Part shown: in pieces, positions 33,751-41,667 of the stretch
How the letters are laid out: each line of letters starts with the position of its first letter
How positions within the stretch are numbered: the stretch's first letter is position 1
DNA from: Planctomycetaceae bacterium
GTDB lineage: Bacteria; Planctomycetota; Planctomycetia; Pirellulales; Thermoguttaceae
Assembly: GCA_031268995.1 (NCBI GenBank)
Contig: JAIRWK010000131.1
Coordinates: 1 to 42,447 of the forward strand
Length of the DNA stretch: 42,447 nt
Direction of reading: 5' to 3'
Notes under the pieces: model-generated
Seen by the model: only the letters and a program-made list of their open reading frames with translations
The model's database searches: none
Told to the model about the DNA's origin: nothing
Position numbers and translations under genes: made by a program

Positions 33751-35793
33751 ATGACTCATAAAAAAAGCTCTAATCGTAAATTATTGCGTGGCGGTTTGAA
33801 GTCGGCTCTTGTACACAATAAATCAACTCAACCAAATAGTGAATTACTCCAAACTCTGAAGTTTGCCGTTCCGCAATTTTTTGAAAAAGATGTTTACGAC
33901 GAAAACGGGAATCTTGTTAAAGCCGGTGATTTTAAGGTTGATAAATTTCTTGACGAATTGAAATCAAATGACATAACCGAATCATACGACGGTTATAAAC
34001 TTGGTTTCATCGGCAAAAATTATGCGCGATTGCAAACCGGTCGTTTGCCCGAAACTATGATCGTACCCGACATAAAACATAACTCACAAAACGAAAATAA
34101 AAATAGTAAAAACATCTTTATTACCGGAGATAACCTTGAAGTATTGCGGCATTTGCAGAACGCTTACGCAGGGAAAATTAAATTGATCTATATTGACCCG
34201 CCGTACAATACGGGCAAAGAATTTATCTATAACGATAAATTTGAATTCGATGATGAAAAATTAAAAACCGCACTGGGCTACGACAAAAATGAAATCACAA
34301 GACTTAAATCTCTGCAAGGAAAAAGTTCTCATTCGGCTTGGTTGATGTTTATGTATCCGCGATTAAAATTCGCGCAAAAATTGTTGAACGACGACGGCGT
34401 AATTTTCGTTTCGATTGATGACAATGAATTAGCGAATTTGAGATTGTTGATGGATGATATTTTTGGCGAGGGAAATTTTGTAAGCAATTCGGTTGTCATA
34501 ACAAATAGAAGCGGTAGAGATTACGGAGGAATTGCACAAACGCACGACTATCTTGTAATTTACACAAAAAATTTCGGTACGGAATTGAACATGGTTGAAG
34601 AACAGGGCAAAGAATATGATTTCTACGACGAAAAAGGCGGTTTTAATTTAATGGAATTGCGAAATAGAAATGTAATTTTCAATGATAAAAATCGACCAAA
34701 TTTATGTTATCCGTTTTTCGTGAATCCAAATAGTAATGATGAAAATAATTTATTAGAGATTTCATTGGAACCGAAAAAAGATTTTGTTGAAGTGATGCCT
34801 CTGAAATCACAAGGAATACAAACGGTTTGGCGATGGGGAAAAGAAAAATCATCGGAACATTTGAACAAAGAAATCAAAGGAAAATCTAAACAAGACGGCA
34901 ATTTTATGATTGTCCAGAAATCAAGAATTAACGCAAAAAGACAACGCAGTTTATGGGACGAAAAAGAATTTGTAAACGAAAGAGGAACCGAAAGTTTAAA
35001 GGAATTATTCGGCAATACATCGGCTTCGATATATTTTTCTTATCCTAAATCGCCGCATTTGTTGAAGAGAATTATTCAACTTGCGACCTTGCCCGATTCA
35101 AACGACATTATCCTAGACTTCTTCTCCGGCAGCGGCACAACCGCACACGCCACAATGCAACTCAACGCCGAAGATAATGGAAATCGTAAATTCATTCTCG
35201 TACAATTAAACGAACCCATAAACCAAAACAACAAAACACAAAGCGTAACTCATAAAACAATCGACGAAATCGCAAAAGAACGAATTAAACTCGCCGCAAA
35301 AAAAATTAAATCCGAAAAAAAATCAACATTGCCTGAACATTTTGACGGCGGTTTCAAGCATTACCGTTTGATTTCGCCCAATGTTAAAACATTGGACAAA
35401 ATTATTAAATTCGACCCGAAAAGTAATATATTATTCGGCACAAATATAATCGAACAATTTTCGTACAAAAAATCAAAAACCAAAGGACAAGATACATTGT
35501 TTACAACATGGCTTATTGACGATGGCTATTCGTTTGATACAAATATTGACGATAAAGTGTTCGGTGATTATACTGCCCGTTATGTTGCGGATGCCCGGAC
35601 CCTTTACCTGATAAATCCTAACTGGAATACCAAAGCCTTGACTGAACTGCTAGACCAAATCAGTAAAAATGAATTGGCAGTAAATACAATTATCGTTTAC
35701 GCATATTCATTCGATTTCGAATCCATACGCGAACTAAAAACTAATATTAAATCAAACCTCCGTAATAAGCCGGATGTTATTGAAAGATATTAG
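33751..35793 (+). CDS. Type III-like (Mod) DNA methyltransferase, apparently orphan
   Basis: 680 residues from the ATG at 33751; a TTG at 33721 lies in the repeat. It is a beta-class amino-methyltransferase: catalytic motif IV DPPYN at about 149-153 (KLIYIDPPYNTGKEFIYNDKF) precedes SAM-binding motif I at about 456-464 (DFFSGSGTT). The 220-440 region between them is the likely target-recognition part (ITNRSGRDYGGIAQTHDYLV begins it). This order and length match Mod subunits of type III restriction-modification, which methylate adenine. Downstream there is only a repeat and an unrelated gene, so no Res helicase-nuclease is present. It probably methylates DNA without restriction, or res lies elsewhere. 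Codon use seems more AT-rich than its neighbours, suggesting transfer. Confidence 0.9.
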   Translation: MTHKKSSNRKLLRGGLKSALVHNKSTQPNSELLQTLKFAVPQFFEKDVYDENGNLVKAGDFKVDKFLDELKSNDITESYDGYKLGFIGKNYARLQTGRLPETMIVPDIKHNSQNENKNSKNIFITGDNLEVLRHLQNAYAGKIKLIYIDPPYNTGKEFIYNDKFEFDDEKLKTALGYDKNEITRLKSLQGKSSHSAWLMFMYPRLKFAQKLLNDDGVIFVSIDDNELANLRLLMDDIFGEGNFVSNSVVITNRSGRDYGGIAQTHDYLVIYTKNFGTELNMVEEQGKEYDFYDEKGGFNLMELRNRNVIFNDKNRPNLCYPFFVNPNSNDENNLLEISLEPKKDFVEVMPLKSQGIQTVWRWGKEKSSEHLNKEIKGKSKQDGNFMIVQKSRINAKRQRSLWDEKEFVNERGTESLKELFGNTSASIYFSYPKSPHLLKRIIQLATLPDSNDIILDFFSGSGTTAHATMQLNAEDNGNRKFILVQLNEPINQNNKTQSVTHKTIDEIAKERIKLAAKKIKSEKKSTLPEHFDGGFKHYRLISPNVKTLDKIIKFDPKSNILFGTNIIEQFSYKKSKTKGQDTLFTTWLIDDGYSFDTNIDDKVFGDYTARYVADARTLYLINPNWNTKALTELLDQISKNELAVNTIIVYAYSFDFESIRELKTNIKSNLRNKPDVIERY

Positions 35794-35866
35794 AGAGAGG
35801 ATTTTTTTAAGGGACGTTGGGGACAATGATCATCGTCTCGAATGTAAATAATTCCATTAAACCAGA

Positions 35867-35968
35867 TATACCGTAGCCGGTAGGGCGATAGGCTTCGCCC
35901 ATGAACAACCGCTTCACGTTGTTGTGCTTGCGTGTTCAGCTTCAGGAATTTAAAGTAACTTGAGTATA
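35867..35968. repeat. Family A element, copy 13 (short variant)
   Basis: TATACCGTAGCCGGTAGGGC to AAAGTAACTTGAGTATA, opposite orientation to copies 11 and 12. It ends 14 bp before the phosphoesterase ATG, and AGAAGGG follows as Shine-Dalgarno. Confidence 0.85.
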
Positions 35969-35982
35969 GAAGGGAAATTAAA

Positions 35983-37302
35983 ATGAAAAAACGATTGACG
36001 ATTATTTTATTTGTGTTGTTTACGGTTTTGCAGATTCCAGCAATATTGTTGGGGCAAGTATCTGAGCTTCCGAGATTTGCGGTTATTTCGGATACGCATT
36101 TTGAAAATCGACGCGGAGAAGGGGCAAAAGTCAAAGTCCCAAAAGCTCTGAAAAATTTGTTGAACCACAAACCAACGGTGGACGCAATTTTTGTAATCGG
36201 CGATTTGACCGATCACGGAAATCAAAACGAATACGATCAGATGGTCGCGGTATTCAACGATAAAAATTCAATACCGGAAAATGTTGACGTTTATTTGATG
36301 ATGGGGTTCAATCACGATAAATCATCGCCAAGTGCAACAGATGAAGTGAAAAATATTTTGGGTTACTCTGCAACAAACGCACAAAAGAATTTTTTGGAAA
36401 AAGTCAAAAAACCGCTCCATCAATACATAGAAATAAAAGGCTATCCGTTTATCACGTTGAGCGAAGGCGGCAGCCGTCCGAGTCCGTACAACAACGAAGT
36501 GAAAAAGTTTTTGGAAGAGAAACTTGCCGATGCCGCGCAAAAATATCCAGACAAACCGATTTTTGTATTTACGCATGTTCCGTCGGTGAATACGTGTTAT
36601 GGTTCGTGGAAACATGAAGGTTGGGGGACGGAAGTTTTCACGCCGATATTGAATCGTTATCCTCAAGCGGTTGTGTTTTCGGGACATTCTCATTTTCCGA
36701 TTGGCGATCCGCGTTCGATTCATCAGGAAAAATTCACTTCGGTAAACGACGGCAGCACAACTTACAGCGAAGTTGAACCAAACATTCTCGACATCGGGAT
36801 TCACCCCGAAAATTGCGATAAAGTTACCGAAGGCTTGATTGTCAATGTTCAGAAAAACGGTAATGTTGAAATTGAACGGTGGGACACTTACCGCAACGAA
36901 GAAATTTTACCATGTTGGGTTATTGATGCTCCGCACGACGGAAGCAAATTTCGTTACACTAACGCACGCAACAAATTACTTGCACCGATTTTTGCCGAAG
37001 GAATCCAACCGGATGTAAACAATATAACGGACAATTCTTGCACAATAATATTTCCGCAGGCAACAGACGATGATGTTGTTCATCGGTATCTTGTCGAAAT
37101 TTTGGACGGCGACAAGGTGATTTCTTCGTTCCGCAAATTCTCGCAATTTTATTTGAACAGCGAAATGCCGAAAGAATTGCGTGTAACTTTCAACAATTTA
37201 CCGTACAATAAAACCTTGTCCGCCCGCGTTACCGCAATAGATTCCTACAACAACTCCTCAAAACCAATCCAAAGTAAAACATTCCACATAGACAAAAATT
37301 AA
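35983..37302 (+). CDS. Secreted calcineurin-like metallophosphoesterase
   Basis: 439 residues. The signal peptide is about 1-24 (ILLGQ). The metallophosphoesterase motifs appear in order: SDTHFE (D37, H39), GDLTDHG (D74), GFNHD at 108-112, FTHVPS, and SGHSHFP. The third motif is normally GNH(D/E); here an extra F lies between G and N. The last 100 residues look like an Ig/Fn3-like domain (RYLVEILDGDKVISSFRKF, LPYNKTLSARVTAIDSYN), as in proteins where this fold carries a DUF4073-type tail. It is probably periplasmic or surface-bound; the substrate is unknown. AAGGG is 9-13 bp before the ATG at 35983. Confidence 0.87.
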   Translation: MKKRLTIILFVLFTVLQIPAILLGQVSELPRFAVISDTHFENRRGEGAKVKVPKALKNLLNHKPTVDAIFVIGDLTDHGNQNEYDQMVAVFNDKNSIPENVDVYLMMGFNHDKSSPSATDEVKNILGYSATNAQKNFLEKVKKPLHQYIEIKGYPFITLSEGGSRPSPYNNEVKKFLEEKLADAAQKYPDKPIFVFTHVPSVNTCYGSWKHEGWGTEVFTPILNRYPQAVVFSGHSHFPIGDPRSIHQEKFTSVNDGSTTYSEVEPNILDIGIHPENCDKVTEGLIVNVQKNGNVEIERWDTYRNEEILPCWVIDAPHDGSKFRYTNARNKLLAPIFAEGIQPDVNNITDNSCTIIFPQATDDDVVHRYLVEILDGDKVISSFRKFSQFYLNSEMPKELRVTFNNLPYNKTLSARVTAIDSYNNSSKPIQSKTFHIDKN

Positions 37303-37333
37303 GAAAGTCAATTTGCGTTATACATTAAAAAAA

Positions 37334-37406
37334 TGGAGAATAACGGACTTGAACCGATGACCTTCTGGCTGCCAGCCAGACGCTCTCCCAACTGAGCTAA
37401 TTCCCC
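37334..37406 (-). tRNA. tRNA-Ala (GGC)
   Basis: 73 nt, minus strand. Acceptor arm GGGGAAT pairs with ATTCTCC (one G-U) with A73; the D-arm is GCTC/GAGC. The anticodon stem is TCTGG/CCAGA with loop CTGGCAG, anticodon GGC. The T-loop is TTCAAGT with stem ATCGG/CCGTT, which has one T-T mismatch. CCA is not encoded; a run of T follows. Confidence 0.93.
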
Positions 37407-37420
37407 GAAACTTTCGAAGC

Positions 37421-37448
37421 ATTCTAACACACCAAAAAATAACGTCAA
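37421..37448 (-). promoter_or_regulatory. Promoter of the tRNA-Ala gene
   Basis: On the minus strand TTGACG (37448-37443), 16-bp spacer, TAGAAT (37426-37421). The tRNA begins 14 bp further on. Good match to sigma-70 consensus. Confidence 0.7.
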
Positions 37449-37465
37449 CCGCCCCACCACATGTT

Positions 37466-37639
37466 GATACCGAAGCTGGTATGGGCTTGAACAATCGCTT
37501 CACGTTGTTGTCCGTGTTTCTACTCAATTCCTGAAGCTGGACACGCAAGCGTAACAACGTGAAGCGGTTGTTCAAGGGCGAAGCCTATCGCCTTACCGGC
37601 TACGGTATAGCTTCGAGAATTTTAAAACAGCCTGAGTAG
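37466..37639. repeat. Family A, composite double copy
   Basis: A shortened copy (ATACCGAAGCTGGTATGGG, CAATCGCTTCACGTTGTTG) runs directly into a full-length one (ATTCCTGAAGCTGGACACGC, GAAGCGGTTGTTCAAGGGCG, ACCGGCTACGGTATAG). A third end follows (GAGAATTTTAAAACAGCC, TGAGTAGA). It looks like insertion of one copy into another. Confidence 0.75.
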
Positions 37640-37871
37640 AATTGGATTTCTTGCAAAAATTTTTTGGCGGATTGTTGTTGGTTTTGGTCAGCAACTTGAC
37701 GCTCAAATTTCAATCGATACAATTGTGCGGTCGATAAACTTGCTTGATGACGGGCTGAGCAGGTAATGTACAAATCAGAACGTTTACAAAAAAAGGGCAA
37801 CGCCCGTCCCCTTTGCGAAATTCCAGTGCAGTAAACGAAAATCAAAATTGCATCTACCCCCAAAATACACA
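37640..37871. other. Intergenic stretch before pilT
   Basis: No convincing gene. A minus-strand reading (HQASLSTAQLYRLKFERQVA, DQNQQQSAKKFLQEIQF) is protein-like in composition but short and runs into the repeat. It may be a gene remnant. GGGCAACGCCC near 37796 is a small palindrome. No promoter is clear. Confidence 0.3.
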
Positions 37872-39020
37872 ATGTCAGATGATATTACTTCACTTGCGGA
37901 ACGGTTTGTCAAGAAGAAGAGAGAGTACGAGATTGATAAATTATTTGCTGCGTTGGTCAAGTTGAGCGGTAGTGATTTACATCTCAAAGTTGACCGACCG
38001 CCAACTGTTCGCATCAAAGGCGAATTGCAAAACCTTAAACGCAACCCAATTGATGACGAGGAGATGACTCGTTTGATTTTGCCGATAATGGATGAGCGGA
38101 ATCGCAAAATATTGAATGATACCGGCGGTGCGGATTTTTCGCATTCGTGTGATGTTGAGGGCGTGAGTTGGCGGTTCCGCGTCAACGTGTTGCAACAAAT
38201 GGGGCATCTTGGAATGGTTGCGAGGCGGATAAATAATTTTATTCCTGATCTTGAAAAGTTGCATCTTCCGCCGTCTCTTTATGATCTTTGCAAATATTCG
38301 CAAGGCATGGTTTTGCTTGCGGGAGTTACGGGGTCGGGCAAAAGTACAACTATTGCGTCAATGTTGAACTGGGTCAATAGGCATTATCGGAAGCATATTC
38401 TTACGTTGGAAGACCCGATAGAGTTTTTGTTCACGGAGGAAAAATGCTTGATTAACCAACGCGAAATCGGTCAAGATGTAGTTGATTTTGGTATTGGCAT
38501 GAAACATGCGGTTCGGGAGGATCCTGACGTTATGCTTGTTGGTGAGATGCGTGATCGTGAGACGTTTGAGACGGCGATTCATGCGGCGGAGACGGGGCAC
38601 CTTGTGTTCGGAACGATTCACGCAAGCTCCGCACCAAGCACTATTGGTCGTATTCTTGACTTATTTCCTTCGTCAATGCACAAGGCGATACGCAGTGCGC
38701 TTGCTTTTAATATGAAGGGTATTGTTGCGCAAAAATTATTGCCGTCGTGTATGGAGGGAGTTTCGCGTGTGCCGACTGTCGAGGTCATGTTTTTCAACTC
38801 CACTGTCCGAAAACTAATTTTGGAGGAAAAAGATTCGAAACTCTCGGACGCAATAAGGATTGGCGAATCGGAAGGCATGATGGATTTCACTATGAGTTTG
38901 AAGGGATTGGTGAATGCGAAGAAGATTGACAGGGCAACGGCTTTTGAGGTCGCTCCGAATATTGAGGCTTTGAAGATGGCACTCAAAGGAATCGAGGTCA
39001 AAGAGCCGGGTATTTTGTGA
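37872..39020 (+). CDS. PilT-like type IV pilus retraction ATPase
   Basis: 382 residues from the ATG at 37872 (a TTG 24 bp earlier is less likely). It belongs to the secretion ATPase GspE/PilT superfamily. A short N-terminal domain (LSGSDLHLKVDRPPTVRIKG, like PilT SDLHL) precedes Walker A GVTGSGKS at 151-158. The Asp box (ILTLEDPIEFLF), Walker B (REDPDVMLVGEMRD) and His box (HAAETGHLVFGTIHASSAPS) follow. PilT hexamers disassemble pili for twitching. Size and SDLHL favour PilT over PilB, which has a longer N-terminus. No pilin or pilC is adjacent, though a CheX-like gene follows. A family A copy starts immediately after its stop codon. Confidence 0.9.
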   Translation: MSDDITSLAERFVKKKREYEIDKLFAALVKLSGSDLHLKVDRPPTVRIKGELQNLKRNPIDDEEMTRLILPIMDERNRKILNDTGGADFSHSCDVEGVSWRFRVNVLQQMGHLGMVARRINNFIPDLEKLHLPPSLYDLCKYSQGMVLLAGVTGSGKSTTIASMLNWVNRHYRKHILTLEDPIEFLFTEEKCLINQREIGQDVVDFGIGMKHAVREDPDVMLVGEMRDRETFETAIHAAETGHLVFGTIHASSAPSTIGRILDLFPSSMHKAIRSALAFNMKGIVAQKLLPSCMEGVSRVPTVEVMFFNSTVRKLILEEKDSKLSDAIRIGESEGMMDFTMSLKGLVNAKKIDRATAFEVAPNIEALKMALKGIEVKEPGIL

Positions 39021-39207
39021 GTATTGAAGCTGGTGTGGGCGGTAGGCTTCGCCCCCGAACAACCCTTCGCGATGCTACGCTTGCGTGTTCAGCTTCGGGA
39101 ATTTTATACCGTAGCCGGTAGGGCGATAGGCTTCACCCTTGAACAACCGCTTCACGTTGTTGTGCTTGCGTGTTCAGCTTAAGGAATTTTAAAACAGCTT
39201 CAGTATG
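39021..39207. repeat. Two head-to-tail family A copies
   Basis: 39021-39104 (GTATTGAAGCTGGTGTGGGC to CAGCTTCGGGAATTT, right end missing) is followed directly by a full copy at 39105-39207 (TATACCGTAGCCGGTAGGGC to AAACAGCTTCAGTATG). The first begins on the base after the pilT stop codon. Confidence 0.8.
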
Positions 39208-39311
39208 AGACAGCTGAGTATATGTGGCAACATAGGCACAAAAGGCAAAACTGTTTTTTGTGTCTTTGTTGTTTATATTGTACCCTTAATCGGGTGAACA
39301 AATTGAATATT

Positions 39312-39848
39312 ATGTCAACAAATACAGTTTCAGAGATAAAGGGATTAGTTGTAAATTCCCTTATTGTGAATTCGACGATAACATCGGTCGAGAATTGTTT
39401 GCAGATGTGCAATCTTAAAATGCGAGTTGTTGGGATAACGCAGGTACCGATTCAGTATCCGAACACGTATATTACGGGATTGATTGGTTTGAGCGGCAAG
39501 TGTACGGGGTTTATTTCAATTTCGATGCCGGAGCGGGTTGCGCTTGCGATGGTGTCGGGGCTGTCAATGGAATCGTACAAGACGATCAATACCCAAATAA
39601 TTGACGGTGTTGGCGAGATAACAAATATTATTGCCGGAGGAATAAAAACGAAACTCTACAGCACGCAATGGACTGTCAACAACATCACAATTCCCTCCGT
39701 AATTCTAGGAAGCAATTACCAAATCTCGTATTCAAAAGGAATCGAATATTGTAGTATTTCGTTTGAGATTGATGATGAGGAGTCGTTGACGGTGCAGGAT
39801 CGTGTGTTTATGGTTACGTCTTCGTTGATACAGACGACAAACGGTTAG
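39312..39848 (+). CDS. CheX-like chemotaxis phosphatase-family protein
   Basis: 178 residues from the ATG at 39312. Longer upstream readings run through low-quality Cys-rich sequence and are not chosen. The fold pattern fits CheC/CheX/FliY proteins: a beta-rich first half (YITGLIGLSGKCTGFISISM, PERVALAMVSGLSM), then the helix with the conserved E-x2-N pair (DGVGEITNIIAGGIKTKL, E102 and N105), which in CheX pulls water onto phospho-CheY. CheX has one such helix, CheC two; only one is seen. It may dephosphorylate a CheY-like regulator, perhaps for pilus motility given the pilT-like neighbour, but the two are separated by repeats and may not be co-transcribed. Confidence 0.8.
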   Translation: MSTNTVSEIKGLVVNSLIVNSTITSVENCLQMCNLKMRVVGITQVPIQYPNTYITGLIGLSGKCTGFISISMPERVALAMVSGLSMESYKTINTQIIDGVGEITNIIAGGIKTKLYSTQWTVNNITIPSVILGSNYQISYSKGIEYCSISFEIDDEESLTVQDRVFMVTSSLIQTTNG

Positions 39849-39916
39849 GTTTTCTTGCGGCAACGAATGTAGGGGCGACACTTGCGGTCGTCCTCGATCT
39901 CAAGATCGTCTTCAAT

Positions 39917-40020
39917 TATACCGAAGCCGGTATGGGCGATAGGCTTCGCCCCTGAACAACCGCTTCACGTTGTTGCGCTTGCGTGTTCAGCTCCGTGAAT
40001 TTTAAAGTAGCTTGAGTATA
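39917..40020. repeat. Family A element, copy 16 (short variant, consensus-like)
   Basis: TATACCGAAGCCGGTATGGG, GGCTTCGCCCCTGAAC, CACGTTGTTGCGCTTGCG, then AAAGTAGCTTGAGTATA. It ends 4 bp before the gap terminator. It almost matches copy 7. Confidence 0.85.
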
Positions 40021-40024
40021 CAAG

Positions 40025-40063
40025 GAAAAAAAGCCCGACAACAATAAAATATCGTTGTCGAGC
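40025..40063 (-). terminator. Rho-independent terminator of gap
   Basis: On the minus strand GCTCGACAACGATA pairs with TATTGTTGTCGGGC around a TTT loop, followed by TTTTTTTCC. It lies 45 bp after the gap stop codon. Stem nearly perfect. Confidence 0.9.
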
Positions 40064-40107
40064 TGTGTGTTGAAGTGTGTGTTTTCTTTTTGCAAGTTTT
40101 GTTGAAA

Positions 40108-41124
40108 CTAGAATTTTGACAACTTCTCAATCAAATCAACTGACCGGCAACTGTACCCCCATTCGTTGTCATACCAAGACAAAATTTTGACGAGGTTATT
40201 TCCGATAACGTTTGTCCAGTCGGGGACGAATATCGAGCTGTGTGAATCGCCGATTACGTCTGTTGAGACGATTGGGTCTTCGTTGTAGGCGAGGATACCT
40301 TTCATTTTTCCGTTGGCGGCTTCCTTTATGGCGGCGTTTACGGCATCGATTGTAACATTTTTATCTGTTTGGACAACCAAATCGACGCAACTTCCCGTCG
40401 GCGACGGAACCCGCAACGAATAACCCGTCAACTTCCCGTTCAAATCCGGCAGAACTTCGCCAACTGCTGCCGCTGCTCCGGTGGTTGTTGGGATGATGTT
40501 CAATGCCGCGGCGCGTCCGCGATAGATGTTTTTGTAAGGAATATCAAGCACAACCTGATCATTTGTGTATGAGTGGATGGTTGTCATAAAACCTTTGACG
40601 ATTCCGAACGATTCGTGTAGTACTTTTGCGACGGGGGCAAGACAGTTTGTCGTGCAGCTTGCGTTTGATACTGTTTTCAGCGATGCGTTCAATTTATCAT
40701 CATTAACACCGCAAACGCAGGTCAAATCGGAACCTTTTGCGGGTGCGCTGATTACGACTTTTTTTGCACCGGCATCGAGATGGGAGTCGAACCCTGCTTT
40801 TTCGCCGTCCTTTTTGGCGGTGAAGCGTCCGGTGCTTTCAAGCACGATACCAGCACCGATTTCACCCCAAGGTAATTTTGCCGGCTCTTTTTCCGCGTAG
40901 ATGCGGATTTTTTTGCCGTTGACGATGATATTTTGGTCGTCGAAGCTGACATCTGCTTTGATTTTGCGGTGGGTGCTGTCGTATTTCAGCAGTGTCGCAA
41001 GCGTTTTTGTGTCGGTGAGGTCATTTATTCCGACAACATCGAATTTATCGGGTGTTTCCAGCATACGGCGGAAAACCAATCGACCGATTCGACCAAAACC
41101 ATTTATTCCAACTTTAATTGCCAT
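40108..41124 (-). CDS. gap: Glyceraldehyde-3-phosphate dehydrogenase, type I
   Basis: 338 residues. Oxidises glyceraldehyde 3-phosphate to 1,3-bisphosphoglycerate with NAD+ and phosphate in glycolysis and gluconeogenesis. The Rossmann start GINGFGRIGRLVFRRM, the active-site SNASCTTNC (Cys157) and the conserved C-terminal SWYDNEWGYSCRSVDL are intact. An acidic residue in NDLTDTK favours NAD+ over NADP+. The Shine-Dalgarno AAGGAGA is 7 bp from the ATG at 41124. A promoter-like TTGAAA (41208-41203), 17 bp, TTATAT (41185-41180) lies just upstream, and a strong terminator follows. It is a stand-alone, probably highly expressed gene; no pgk or tpi is adjacent. Confidence 0.97.
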   Translation of the reverse strand: MAIKVGINGFGRIGRLVFRRMLETPDKFDVVGINDLTDTKTLATLLKYDSTHRKIKADVSFDDQNIIVNGKKIRIYAEKEPAKLPWGEIGAGIVLESTGRFTAKKDGEKAGFDSHLDAGAKKVVISAPAKGSDLTCVCGVNDDKLNASLKTVSNASCTTNCLAPVAKVLHESFGIVKGFMTTIHSYTNDQVVLDIPYKNIYRGRAAALNIIPTTTGAAAAVGEVLPDLNGKLTGYSLRVPSPTGSCVDLVVQTDKNVTIDAVNAAIKEAANGKMKGILAYNEDPIVSTDVIGDSHSSIFVPDWTNVIGNNLVKILSWYDNEWGYSCRSVDLIEKLSKF

Positions 41125-41179
41125 TAGGAATCTCCTTTTTGTTAGTGGCTTATTAACTGACGTTTGTTTTCGCAGGTCA

Positions 41180-41208
41180 ATATAAATTCAATCATAATTC
41201 AATTTCAA
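41180..41208 (-). promoter_or_regulatory. Candidate promoter of gap
   Basis: Minus strand TTGAAA (41208-41203), 17-bp spacer, TTATAT (41185-41180). ATTGAA occurs several times around it, so the exact hexamers are uncertain. Upstream to 41580 I see nothing else. Confidence 0.45.
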
Positions 41209-41667
41209 TTTCGATTCAATCTTAAATTTCCAAATTGAGCCTCGAAAACCTTTATCCAAACTAGACAACGAAATAAAACTATAATTCGCCGCCCGAAACC
41301 AACCGATTTCGATTTGCCGCCGAAGCGGATATGTTTTTGTAACCTCCGCTCTTCAGCACAACAAACTTCCGAATGATTCTATACGCCAAAACATAACTTT
41401 CAAGCGGGGGGAATCACCAAACCCTAAAAAATACACTTTGGAAAAAGAATCAGCACGCCGACAACGCAGATTTGGAAGAGATATACCAAAGTTACTTTGA
41501 AATTCCGGTCATGTCCTAAATTTATTGTTACGTTTTGCTAACCCCGCTGTTTTTTAGGGGTACAATATCAAGAACAATAAATTTCGCACACTACCGATAA
41601 AAAGCTGAAATTTGGGCAGGACTTTTTTTTAGCGGTTTCGGTACTTTCTGGGGTTGCGGCGGTTGTT

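Noticed and set aside
37600-37872. Minus-strand reading of 90 codons before pilT
   Set aside because: It starts over the pilT start and ends inside a family A copy. The middle is protein-like, so a remnant is possible, but there is no family match.
41535-41566. Promoter TTGCTA / TACAAT before the DUF1573 gene
   Set aside because: The spacing is 20 bp, too long for a convincing sigma-70 promoter, and the bases between form a weak CCCC/GGGG hairpin.
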